From assembly GCF_002001205.1 (NCBI RefSeq), contig NZ_MUNZ01000151.1, forward strand, positions 1-32,162: a DNA stretch of 32,162 nt. Direction: 5' to 3'. Both the position numbers and the translations under genes were made by a program. The DNA is from Hydrogenophaga sp. A37 (GTDB lineage Bacteria > Pseudomonadota > Gammaproteobacteria > Burkholderiales > Burkholderiaceae_C). The notes below the pieces were generated by a model. That model searched no databases, was not told where the DNA came from, and saw only the letters and a program-made list of their open reading frames with translations. Position 1 is the stretch's first letter, and every line of letters starts with the position of its first letter. This document shows positions 9,322 through 19,300 of the stretch, in pieces.

Positions 9322-9327
9322 TACAAT
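9322..9327 (+). promoter_or_regulatory. Possible -10 element for the rubredoxin/pil-chp transcript
   Basis: TACAAT sits 31 bases before the rubredoxin ATG in the 129-base divergent gap next to the thiD-like gene. The extended context GATACAATCGCC resembles other promoters of this kind of genome. No good -35 hexamer is visible. Confidence 0.4.
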
Positions 9328-9358
9328 CGCCGGATTCTAAGACACAGCCTCTATCACC

Positions 9359-9532
9359 ATGACCGAAACCAAGACTTGGATGTGCCTCATTTGCGGCTGG
9401 ATTTACGACGAAGCCACGGGGTCGCCAGAGGAAGGCCTTGCGCCTGGAACGGCATGGGCCGATGTGCCAATGAACTGGACCTGCCCCGAGTGTGGGGCTC
9501 GTAAGGAAGACTTTGAGATGGTCCAGATCTGA
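9359..9532 (+). CDS. Rubredoxin
   Basis: A 57-aa small iron-sulfur protein. The four iron ligands are in two pairs, CLIC (Cys9, Cys12) and CPEC (Cys42, Cys45), with the usual IYDEATGSPEEGLAPGTAW segment between them and the aromatic core residues W7, Y16 and W40 in place. It carries one electron at a single Fe(Cys)4 centre. The partner is not shown by the sequence; in other bacteria rubredoxins serve alkane hydroxylases or oxidative stress reductases, none of which is here. It ends 83 bases before pilG on the same strand. I recall rubredoxin preceding pilG in several Burkholderiales. The gene is easily missed because of its size. Confidence 0.95.
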   Translation: MTETKTWMCLICGWIYDEATGSPEEGLAPGTAWADVPMNWTCPECGARKEDFEMVQI

Positions 9533-9615
9533 AGATCACCTGCATCGTGTTGTGTCTGTCTCGTGCGACACTGTTCGTAGTCCTGTTCTGAATCGCTTTC
9601 TGGAGTGAACTTGCC

Positions 9616-10011
9616 GTGAACACAACACCCCACTTCAAAGTCCTGGTGGTAGACGACAGCAACACCATTCGACGCAGCGCCGAGATATTTCTTAAGCAAG
9701 GCGGGCACGAAGTTCTCTTGGCCGAAGATGGCTTCGATGCATTGGCCAAGATCAACGATTACCAGCCGGACTTGGTGTTTTGCGACATCCTGATGCCCCG
9801 GTTGGACGGTTATCAGACCTGTGCCATCATCAAGCGCAATGCCCGTTTCTCCAGCATTCCCGTGGTGATGCTGTCGTCCAAGGACGGCGTATTCGACAAG
9901 GCGCGTGGGCGCATGGTCGGCTCGCAGGAATACCTCACCAAACCCTTCACCAAAGACCAGCTGCTGCAAGCCGTGCAACAGTTCGGTGCCCACATCACAG
10001 GAGCTTCATGA
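9616..10011 (+). CDS. pilG: Twitching motility response regulator PilG
   Basis: A 131-aa stand-alone CheY-like receiver domain. It has the acidic pair in VLVVDDSNTIRR, the phosphoacceptor Asp57 in LVFCDILMPRLDGY, the switch Ser in VVMLSSKDG, and the lysine of YLTKPFTKDQ. It has no output domain, so it acts by protein-protein contact; in Pseudomonas PilG promotes pilus extension and adenylate cyclase activity after phosphorylation by ChpA. The start is a GTG at 9616 with GGAG about 10 bases upstream. The stop overlaps the pilH start (ATGA at 10008-10011). The order PilG-PilH-PilI-PilJ-ChpA makes the specific name secure. Confidence 0.94.
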   Translation: MNTTPHFKVLVVDDSNTIRRSAEIFLKQGGHEVLLAEDGFDALAKINDYQPDLVFCDILMPRLDGYQTCAIIKRNARFSSIPVVMLSSKDGVFDKARGRMVGSQEYLTKPFTKDQLLQAVQQFGAHITGAS

Positions 10012-10376
10012 TGGCGATTCAGAAAATATTGGTGGTGGACGATTCCAAGACCGAGCTGATGGTCTTGTCCGACCTGCTGGTGAAAAATGGCTACAAAGTT
10101 CGAACCGCTGAGAATGCTGAAGAGGCCTTCCGTCGGCTCAGCGAGGAAAAGCCGGAATTGATCCTGATGGACGTGGTGATGCCCGGTCAGAATGGTTTTC
10201 AGTTGACCCGGGCCATCGCCCGCGACCCTCAGTATTCCGACATTCCCATCATCATGTGCACCAGCAAAAATCAGGAGACCGATCGCGTCTGGGGCATGCG
10301 TCAGGGTGCTCGTGACTACGTTACCAAGCCGGTGAATGCCGAGGAATTGGTTTCCAAGATTCGAGCGCTCGGCTGA
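10008..10376 (+). CDS. pilH: Twitching motility response regulator PilH
   Basis: A 122-aa single receiver domain starting MMAIQKILVVDDSKTE, with phosphoacceptor Asp55 in LILMDVVMPGQNGF, switch Thr in IIMCTSKNQ, and the lysine in YVTKPVNAEE. In Pseudomonas PilH counteracts PilG, either as a phosphate sink or by promoting pilus retraction. Two adjacent ATG codons (10008, 10011) are possible starts. The first is preceded by AGGAG at 7 bases and overlaps the pilG stop, so it is preferred. pilI follows after 33 bases. Confidence 0.93.
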   Translation: MMAIQKILVVDDSKTELMVLSDLLVKNGYKVRTAENAEEAFRRLSEEKPELILMDVVMPGQNGFQLTRAIARDPQYSDIPIIMCTSKNQETDRVWGMRQGARDYVTKPVNAEELVSKIRALG

Positions 10377-10409
10377 GGCGCTGCCCTCGCCCATTGACAC
10401 CCACCGAGC

Positions 10410-10949
10410 ATGGCCAAACGACAGTCTCTCAAAGATCTACAGGTGCGTCTGGCGGCGCGATTGGCCGCCGCCAAGTCCGAGGCGATCACAGCGTCTTGGT
10501 TGGCAGTCGAGTCGGGAGGGCGCCGGTTTTTGGTGCCGCTGGTTCAGTCCGGGGAAATCTTCTCCTGGACCAACTTGCAAGTGGTGCCCTACACCAAGTC
10601 TTGGTACGTCGGCGTGGCCAGTCTGCGCGGGGGGCTTCACGGTGTCGTTGATTTGGGTCTGCTCAGCGGGGCTGTTGCCGCAGGTCTCTCCGCTCGGGTG
10701 TCTGAGCGTGTGACTTCCGAGTCCCGATTGGTCAGTTTGCATGCTGCGATGGGTGTCAACGCCGTGTTGTGGATCGACCGCCTGATGGGGTTGCGCAATC
10801 CGGCGATGTTTGAACGCCTGGCCGAGAGCGAGCCGGAAGCCCCGGCTTGGTTTGCCCGACGTTTGATTGATCGTGAAGGTCATGTGTGGCAGGAATTGAA
10901 TCTGCAAGCGCTGACGGGTGACACGGAGTTTCTCGCGATTGCGGCCTGA
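10410..10949 (+). CDS. pilI: CheW-like adaptor PilI
   Basis: A 179-aa CheW-domain scaffold that couples the receptor PilJ to the kinase ChpA. The CheW fold is recognisable from [21 protein letters not shown], the [20 protein letters not shown] segment (the V/I-P-x-T-x-x-x-x-G-x-x-x-x-R-G pattern) and [11 protein letters not shown]. An N-terminal helix (about residues 1-25, [18 protein letters not shown]) precedes it, as in other PilI proteins. The family is divergent and has no catalytic residues. Its place between pilH and pilJ supports the name. No clear ribosome binding site is seen before the ATG, so it may be translated by coupling or re-initiation. Confidence 0.92.
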   Translation: MAKRQSLKDLQVRLAARLAAAKSEAITASWLAVESGGRRFLVPLVQSGEIFSWTNLQVVPYTKSWYVGVASLRGGLHGVVDLGLLSGAVAAGLSARVSERVTSESRLVSLHAAMGVNAVLWIDRLMGLRNPAMFERLAESEPEAPAWFARRLIDREGHVWQELNLQALTGDTEFLAIAA

Positions 10950-11038
10950 CGCAGGTATTTGGCTGGCGCTTTTTGTGCTCGGCTTGTTTGGATGACCGGG
11001 TCGGTTTCGACCTTGATTTTCAGTTGGAAGGTTTTCTC

Positions 11039-13306
11039 ATGGCCATGCTTGATCGACTGTTTAAAAATAAGAATGCCGCCGAGCCCGATCTGAGCAACTC
11101 ATCTCCCGAAGAGCTCGCGCGCGTTGCGGCTGAGCGGCTGGCGCCTGTCGATCCGGATGACGATGGCTTTGCCGAGAGCCGGTTGAGTGAGCCACAAGAT
11201 GTGGTGATCGAGGCAGGTGTCCTTAGTCTGCCGTTGTTGGGCCGCCGGACGGCCGAGCAGCATCGACGCATTCTGGGAACCTTGTTGTTGTTCGCGGTGG
11301 TGGTGCTCGCTGCGGTGGTGTTTTTCGTGCTGAACAAGACAGAGAAGGTGGGCCAGCAGGTGGCGGCCAGCGGGCAGGCCTTGATGCAGTCCCAGAGGTT
11401 GGCCAAAAGCGCATCGCAGGCCTTGGTCGGCAGTCCCCCTGCTTTTGTCGAGGTGCGGGAAAGCTCCGACATTCTTTCTGGCAACGTCGTCGCCTTTCGC
11501 GAGGGGGGTAGTGGTGGCAGCGGTGGATCAAGTGCGACGGCTTCCATGGATGCACTGGGGCCAGAGTACCAAGAGCAGTTGGGGCAACTTGGTCCTGTGG
11601 CTGAACGTGCCCGAACCAACGCCGAAGTCATTCTGAGTCAGCAGAAGATCTTGACCCAGGTGGGCGACGCTCTGCGCTCCATCAACCGCCAGTCGTCCGA
11701 CTTGCTGGAAATCGCAGAGACGGTGTCTTCATTGAAATTGCAGTTGGGCGCACCGGCCACCGAGATTTCGGCTTCGGGCCAGTTGGTGATGTTGACCCAG
11801 CGCATCGGCAAATCGGCCAACGAATTCCTGACCATGGAAGGTGTGAGTCCCGAAGCCGTGTTCCTGCTGGGCAAGGACTTGAACACCTTCAAGGAAATCG
11901 CCGATGGTCTGCTCAACGGAAGCACCGAACTGCGTCTGAAGCCTTCCGTCGATCCCCAGATTCGCGAACGCTTGGAGGCTTTGCTCAAGCTGTACGAACA
12001 AACCCGAACAGAAGCGGGCGCCATCTTGGGCAACCTGCAGGGTCTGGTGTCGGCGCGCGAAGCACAGGCCAGCATCATTGCGGACAGCGAGCCGCTGCGC
12101 CACGGCCTGGAGAAGCTCCAGAACGACCTCTCCTCGCGCGCTGGTGTGGGCGCTACCGAGCTGGTTGCGTTGTTGCTGTCCGCCCTGTTCACGTTGTTGT
12201 GTGGTGGCGGTCTGGCTTACTTGCAGCTGCAAGACAGTCGCCAGCGGCAGTTGGTGGCCGAAGGGGAAAAGGTCGTGGCCGAGTCCCAGCAGCAGGACGC
12301 CAAGCGCGTGAACGACGCCAACCAGGCGGCCATTCTGCGGCTCATGAACGAACTGCAGACCGTGGCCGAAGGTGACTTGACGCAGGAAGCCACGGTGACG
12401 GAAGACATCACCGGCGCCATCGCCGACTCGGTGAACTACACCGTGGAAGAGCTGCGATCGCTGGTGGGCAACGTGCAGGCCACGGCCACGCGCGTGGCGC
12501 AGACGACGTCTGCGGTGGAGAGCACATCGACCGAGCTGCTGGCGGCGTCCACCGAACAGCTGCGCGAGATTCGCGAAACCGGTCAATCGGTGCTGGACAT
12601 GGCCGAACGCATCAACCAGGTGTCGGCGCAGGCGCAGGAGTCGGCCCATGTGGCGCGTACTTCGCTGCAGGCTGCTGAATCTGGTCTTCAGGCTGTGCAG
12701 GATGCCATCGGCGGTATGAACTCCATTCGGGACCAGATCCAGGAAACCTCCAAGCGCATCAAGCGGCTGGGCGAGTCGTCGCAGGAAATTGGTGAAATCA
12801 CCGAGCTGATTTCCGACATTACCGAACAAACCAACGTGCTGGCCCTGAACGCCGCCATCCAGGCCGCGTCGGCCGGTGAAGCCGGTCGCGGCTTCTCGGT
12901 GGTGGCCGAAGAAGTGCAGCGGCTGGCCGAGCGCTCCGCCGACGCCACGCGCCAGATTGCCGCGCTGGTGAAGGCCATTCAGACCGACACGCAAGACGCG
13001 GTGGGCGCCATGGAACGCTCCACCCAGGGTGTGGTGGAAGGGGCCAAGCTGTCAGACAACGCCGGTACCGCGCTGTCCGAGATCGACCGTGTGTCACGCC
13101 GACTCGCCGAGCTGATCGAACAGATTTCCAGCGCGACCTTGCGGGAAGCCGAATCGGCCAACGAGGTGGCGGGCAACATCCAGCACATTTTTGCGGTGAC
13201 CGAGCAAACCGGCGAGGGCACGCGGTCCACCGCTCAGCAGGTGCGCGAGCTCTCGGCCATGGCCGAAGAACTGCGCCAATCGGTGTCGCGATTCAAGATC
13301 GCCTGA
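11039..13306 (+). CDS. pilJ: Type IV pilus chemoreceptor PilJ (methyl-accepting chemotaxis protein)
   Basis: The 755-aa inner-membrane receptor has a cytoplasmic N-terminus (1-75), TM1 at about 77-98 ([20 protein letters not shown]), a periplasmic PilJ-type helical domain, TM2 near 372-398 ([20 protein letters not shown]), a HAMP-like region ([17 protein letters not shown]) and a long MCP signalling domain whose hairpin tip is [20 protein letters not shown] near 600-620. In Pseudomonas PilJ senses PilA and surface contact. A Gly/Ser-rich stretch ([11 protein letters not shown], about 155-165) breaks the periplasmic helices. The ATG at 11039 has GGAAGG 7 bases upstream; an in-frame start at 10973 has no support. 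The gene lies 89 bases after pilI and 27 before chpA. Confidence 0.95.
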   Translation: MAMLDRLFKNKNAAEPDLSNSSPEELARVAAERLAPVDPDDDGFAESRLSEPQDVVIEAGVLSLPLLGRRTAEQHRRILGTLLLFAVVVLAAVVFFVLNKTEKVGQQVAASGQALMQSQRLAKSASQALVGSPPAFVEVRESSDILSGNVVAFREGGSGGSGGSSATASMDALGPEYQEQLGQLGPVAERARTNAEVILSQQKILTQVGDALRSINRQSSDLLEIAETVSSLKLQLGAPATEISASGQLVMLTQRIGKSANEFLTMEGVSPEAVFLLGKDLNTFKEIADGLLNGSTELRLKPSVDPQIRERLEALLKLYEQTRTEAGAILGNLQGLVSAREAQASIIADSEPLRHGLEKLQNDLSSRAGVGATELVALLLSALFTLLCGGGLAYLQLQDSRQRQLVAEGEKVVAESQQQDAKRVNDANQAAILRLMNELQTVAEGDLTQEATVTEDITGAIADSVNYTVEELRSLVGNVQATATRVAQTTSAVESTSTELLAASTEQLREIRETGQSVLDMAERINQVSAQAQESAHVARTSLQAAESGLQAVQDAIGGMNSIRDQIQETSKRIKRLGESSQEIGEITELISDITEQTNVLALNAAIQAASAGEAGRGFSVVAEEVQRLAERSADATRQIAALVKAIQTDTQDAVGAMERSTQGVVEGAKLSDNAGTALSEIDRVSRRLAELIEQISSATLREAESANEVAGNIQHIFAVTEQTGEGTRSTAQQVRELSAMAEELRQSVSRFKIA

Positions 13307-13333
13307 CTTCCTTGCCGTCAGGCCTGAAACACC

Positions 13334-16300
13334 ATGCTCGACACCCAGCACGACAGCCTTTCTCCGGATGCTCCTCTCACCGATCTGGGCCCATTGGCCT
13401 GGGTTTTCGAGGAGCTGCGCAAGTCGCTGGATGGTGCCAACAAGGCCATCAAGCGTTTCGTCCGTGAATCGGAGCAATCCCGACTGAGCGACCTGGAGTC
13501 GGTGGACCCAGGCTCTCTGCGGGTGGCTCGGCAGCAACTGCACCAGGCGGTGGGCGCGCTAGAAATGGTGGGCTTGCAAGCGCCTGCCCAGGTGTTGCGC
13601 GGCATGGAAGCGGCGGTGCAACGGTTTGTGCAGCGGCCCCTGACCTGCACGAATGAAGCGGCGGGGAAGGTGGAACGTGCCAGCTTCGCCCTGATCGAGT
13701 ACCTCGAAGCCATTCTCAACAACAAGCAGGTGCAGCCGGTTGCGCTGTTCAGCCAATACCGGGAGGTGCAAGAGCTGGCTGCTGCCGAGCGGGTGCATCC
13801 GTCGGACTTGTGGGCCTTTGATCAGCGCGGCATCGAAGTGGCGGCGCCGGTGGGTGTGGAGCCACAAAAGGCCGACGCCCAGATGCGCTCACGGTTTGAC
13901 CGGGTCGTGCTGCTCATGATCAAGTCGCCGAGCCCAGCCGTCGGGACCCAACTGGCGCGCATGAGCGCCGGGCTGTCGGTTGGTTCAGACATGCCGAGGG
14001 TGGTGACTTTTTGGCGCGTGGCCGCCGCATATTTCGAGGCGGTGGCCCAGAAACTGGTGCCCATTGACGTGTATGTCAAACGCGCATCCTCGCGCATCTT
14101 GCTGCAGTTGTCCGGGCTGGCCCAGGAGAAGACGCGTGGCGAGGTGTCAGAGACCCTGCTCCATGATTTGTTGTTCTTTTGCTCGCAGGCCCTGCTCAAG
14201 GAAGGCGTGGCCACTCCGAATCTGTTGGCCGTGCGGCAGGCCTTTGGTCTGAACGACACCGTCGCCGTGGACTACAGCCAGGCGACGCTGGGCCGTTTTG
14301 ATCCTGCGCTTTTGGTGCAGGCCCGCAAACGCATCAACGCCGGCAAGGAATCGTGGTCGTTGATGGCCGGTGGTGACATGAGCCGTGCGCGACAGGTGCA
14401 GGATCAGTACAGCCTGATCGGTGACTCCTTGCTCCGGTTGCACCCAGCCAGCACCGTGCTGGCCCGGGCGCTGGTCAAGGCGGCCGAACAAGCGGCGCGG
14501 ATGCCGGGGACGCTGAAGCCAGAGCTGTCCATGGAAGTGGCCACGACCACGCTGTACCTGGAAGCGGCTTTCGAGGACTTTGATCCCAACGACCCGGAGC
14601 TCACCGCCCGCACACAGGCCTTGGCCGAGCGTTTGGAGCAGGTGCTTGCCGGTGCGCCAGCGCAGCCTCTGGAGCCCTGGATGGAACAACTCTACCGTCG
14701 CGTGAGCGACCGGCAGACGCTGGGCAGCGTGGTGGGCGAGCTCAAAGTGGCCTTGGGTGAAGTGGAAAAATCCCTCGACCAGTTCTTTCGTGCGCCGCGC
14801 GAGAAGGCCTGCCTGCACGTGGCCGTCTCGCAATTGGTGCAGATGCGCGGTGTGCTATCGGTTTTGGGGCTGGACCAGGCCGTGCACACCGTGGGGCGCA
14901 TGCGTGGCTCGGTGGAGCAGATTCTGGACACCGAGGTGGACGAGCTGATGGCCCGCCAGGCAGGAACGTTCCAGCAACTGGGCAACAACCTCAGTGCGCT
15001 CAGTTTCCTGGTGGACATGCTCAATTACCAGCCTGCGCTGGCCAAGAAGCTGTTTGTCTTTGACGAAGAGTCTGGTGAACTCACGCCACTGATGGGCCGT
15101 ACTGTCGTGGAGGTTCCACGCCCACAGGCCACGCACGAAGAAGCGCACGCATTGAGTGCCGATGTGCAACGCGTGGTCGAAGGTGCGCAGAGCTCGGTGG
15201 ATCTCGTCAACCTCAGCGAGCAGCTGGGTTCGCTGGCCGATCAGGCCTCCCTGGCTGAGCAGCCGGGCGTGGCGCGCGCCGCGCGTGAAGCTGCGATGGC
15301 GGTGGTGGGTGACGACGCGGAGGCCGGCGCTCAGGCACTGATGGGCTTGGCGAAGACGGGCATCGAAGAAGCCCCCTCGTCGGTCGCGCCGATGCATGAC
15401 GGCGGTGGGGATGACGACGATGATCTCCTGGACATTTTCCTGGAGGAAGCCCGCGAAGTCGTGGGTCAGGGGCAGGCGGCTGTGTCGGCCCTTGCCCACG
15501 AGCCATCCAATCTGGAACACCTCAGTACCCTTCGCCGTGCGTATCACACGCTCAAAGGGAGCTCCCGCATGGTGGGCTTGTCGGAGTTTGGCGAGGCGGC
15601 TTGGGCCTTGGAGCAGGCGCTCAACGCGGCACTCGCCGAGCAGCGTCCGACAGAGGCACCCTTGCGATCCCTGGCAAAAGACTCGCTGAACGCGTTGGAC
15701 CACTGGGTGGAAGACATTGCCCAGCACCGCGATGGCGAATGGAAGGCCCAACCCTTTCGGGTCAGTGCCCAAGCGTGGCGAGACCATGGGCAGTACCTGC
15801 CAGTCGGCGCGGTCGTGCAGACGCCGGAATCGGCCGAGACGGTGGACATCCATGAAGCGGCTGCTCATGCGCCCGTGCAAGTCGAGACCGAAGACGCTCT
15901 GGTCAGTGCTCAGGAAGCCCCCGAGGATTCGCCGGCGGACTTTGGTGAGGCCTCGCCACCGGACCTCGATTTCAGCTTTGATCCGCTGACCGCGGCAGCG
16001 CCGGAGCCGAGTGCTCCCGCACCGTTGCTCGACGAGATTGATTTTGACAGCCTGGCGCAGCACTCCGCCCAACACACCGAGTCTTCGTCCGCTTCGATGC
16101 CGGCGGAAGAAGGGTCATCATTCGATGCCCCGCCCTCGACATTCGACGACATTTCGTTGGACACCGAGGCCGCGTTGCCCCAGGCGCCCGAATTGCAGGA
16201 CAGCCGCCCCAGCCCGCTGTTCCATCCGGAAGAACCTGACAGTGTGTTCGTTGAGGAGGGTGCACCGGAAGCGGTTGCCTTGGACCTGGTCACTGATGAA

Positions 16301-19300
16301 TCGCTGGAGATGTCCGCCACAGACGTGGTTGATGTCGTCGTCGAGGCGCCTGAGGTGCCTGAAGCGCCCGTGGTGGTCGGCGCCGACGATGAAATGCCCG
16401 ACGAGCAGACCCGCCTGATCGGGCCATTGCGCATCGGCATCCGGCTCTACAACGTGTATCTCAACGAGGCCGACGAGTGGTCGCGCCGCCTGAGCACCTG
16501 TCTGGCCGAGTGGGCACTGGAACGCCACGAACCCGTTCCTGATCAGGCCGAGGCCCTCGCTCACTCGCTCGCAGGAAGCTCCGCCACGGTCGGTTTTCAG
16601 CCGCTGTCGGACATCGCGCGCGCGCTTGAACACTCGCTGGCTTCGGTGGCCCTGCATCAGCAAGGTGGACAGCCGGCAACGGCCGAGCAGGCCCAGCTGT
16701 TTGTGGACGCGGCAGAAGACATCCGCCGCCTGCTGCACCAGTTCGCCGCCGGTTTCTTCAAGGAGCCCAATACCGAATTGCTGAGTGCGCTGGACCGGCT
16801 GCTGCATCTGCCGGCCCCGGCAGATGCAGGGTTGGACGAGGCATCGGAAACGGACGCCGGACTTGAGATTGATCCCCAATGGGAGTCTCGGCCCGAAGAT
16901 GAACCGCTGGCCGACCTGGATCTGCCGGTGGAAGTGGATGCGGCCCCTTCGGCCATTGCACCTCCGAAGTTCGAGCCGTCCACACTGGCTGATTTCGACA
17001 CGCTGTTGTCGCCATTGCCCCCGGAGGTCATCGAGCGAGGACCTGCGCAGGACATTGACGATGACATCGACGTGCTCGACACGATCGACGTGGACCTGTT
17101 TCCGATTTTTGCGGAAGAGGCGCAGGAGCTGCTTCCGCAACTGGGTGGCGCCTTGCGTCAGTGGGTGGGACGGCCTGACAACACCAGCGCCCGCGGTGAG
17201 GTGTTGCGCAACTTGCACACCTTGAAGGGCAGTGCCCGTCTGGCGGGCGCCCTGCGACTCGGCGAGATGGCTCACCGCATGGAAACGGTGGTGGAGCGCC
17301 TGGGATCCGACGCACCACAGCGGTCCGATCTGGAGCCCTTGCAGGTGTCCTACGATGCCTTGTGCGCCCGCTTTGACCTGCTGCGCAACCCCGACGTCGA
17401 GTTGCATGGGGTGTTGCAGACCGCCCCTGAACAGATGCTCGATGTGGTGCCCTTCAGCGTCTCGGTGCCGGAAGAGGCCTCCCTGCCAGAGCCCATTCAC
17501 GAGCCTGAGGTGTTGCCGGTTGCCATCAGCGCATCCAACCCCCTGGGGTTGACGGGACTGACCCTGGTGCAGCTACCCGTGTTGGTGCCGCAGCGCGCGG
17601 GCGCTGCGGTCCGGGTCCGTCCCGAGCTGCTCGACCGGCTGGTCAACCAGGCCGGTGAGGTCATGATCACCCGCTCGCGCATGGAGTCGCAGTTGGTGAC
17701 CTTGCGCGGTTCGCTCAAAGACCTGACCGGCAACCTGGACCGTTTGCGCCACCAGTTGCGCGACATCGAGTTGCAGGCCGAAACGCAGATGCAGTCGCGC
17801 TTGGCACAGGCCCGCGACGCCGACCTGTCGTTCGACCCGCTGGAGTTCGACCGGTTCACCCGGGTGCAGGAACTCACCCGCATGATGGCCGAGTCGGTGA
17901 ACGACGTGGCCACCGTGCAGCGCAACCTGCAGCGGGCGGTGGAAGCAACCGAAGACGGCCTGGTGGCACAGGCGCGGCAGACCCGCGAACTGCAACGCGA
18001 TTTGCTTCGCACCCGCATGGTGGAGTTCGAAGGCATCTCGGAGCGGCTGTACCGTGTGGTGAGGCAGGCGTCCAAAGAGACCGGCAAACAAGTGCGCCTG
18101 GACATCACGGCCGGTCACATTGAAATGGACCGCGGCGTGCTGGACCGCATGACCGCCGCGTTCGAGCACCTGCTGCGCAACAGCGTGGTACACGGCATCG
18201 AAACGCCGGAGGAGCGGCTGGCGCTGGGCAAGCCAGCGGAAGGCCGCATTGAAATTCGACTGGCCCAGGAACTCAATGATGTGTCTGTGGTGTTCCAGGA
18301 CGATGGCGCCGGGCTGGACCTCGTCCGCCTCCGCGAAAAAGCGATGGCCCAGGGGCTGATCGAGGCCGGCGCTGTGCTCTCGGACGAACAAGCCGCGCAG
18401 CTGATCTTCACCCCCGGTCTGAGCACCGCCAACGAGGTGTCGTCGCTGGCGGGGCGCGGTGTGGGCATGGACGTGGTGCGCAACGACGTGATTGCGCTGG
18501 GTGGTCGCGTGGAGACACACACCCACGCCGGGCAGGGCACCAACTTCAAGCTGGTGCTGCCGCTGACCACGGCGGTGACGCAGGTGGTGATGCTGCGCAT
18601 GGGCGATCTGACCATCGGCGTTCCCTCCACGCAGGTGGAACTCGTTCGTCGCGTCCGCTCCGAGGAGTTGGCGCAGGCCTACGCCAAAAACACCTTGACG
18701 GTGGGTGGCGAGGAGGTTCCCTTCTATTGGGCTGGGGCGCTGTTGCAGTCGTCTGCACAGACTCAGGAAGCCCAGGGACGCACCTTGCCCGTGGTGATCT
18801 TCCGAAGCGCGGCGCAACGGGTGGCCATGCACGTGGACGAGGTGCTGGGCAACCAGGAAGTCGTGGTGAAGAACCTCGGCCCCCAACTGTCCCGCCTGCC
18901 CGGTCTGGCCGGTATGTCGGTGCTGGCCTCGGGCGCGGTGGCGCTGATCTACAACCCAGTGGCGCTGGCCACGGTGTACGGCGCGCAGGTGCAGCCTTGG
19001 ATGGATGCGCAGAAGCGACAAGGCTTGCTGCAGACAACGAACGACGACACCGGTTTGCCGGTGGACACGGTGGTCAATGCGGTTCCGCTGGTGTTGGTGG
19101 TCGACGATTCGATCACCGTGCGCCGCGTGACGCAGCGCCTGCTGTTGCGCGAGGGTTACCGCGTGGTGCTGGCAGCAGATGGCTTGCAGGCGCTCGAACG
19201 GCTGCAACACGAGCGCCCGGCGGTCGTGCTGTCCGACATTGAAATGCCGCGCATGGACGGGTTCGATCTGGTGCGCAACATCCGCAGCGACCCTCGCCTC

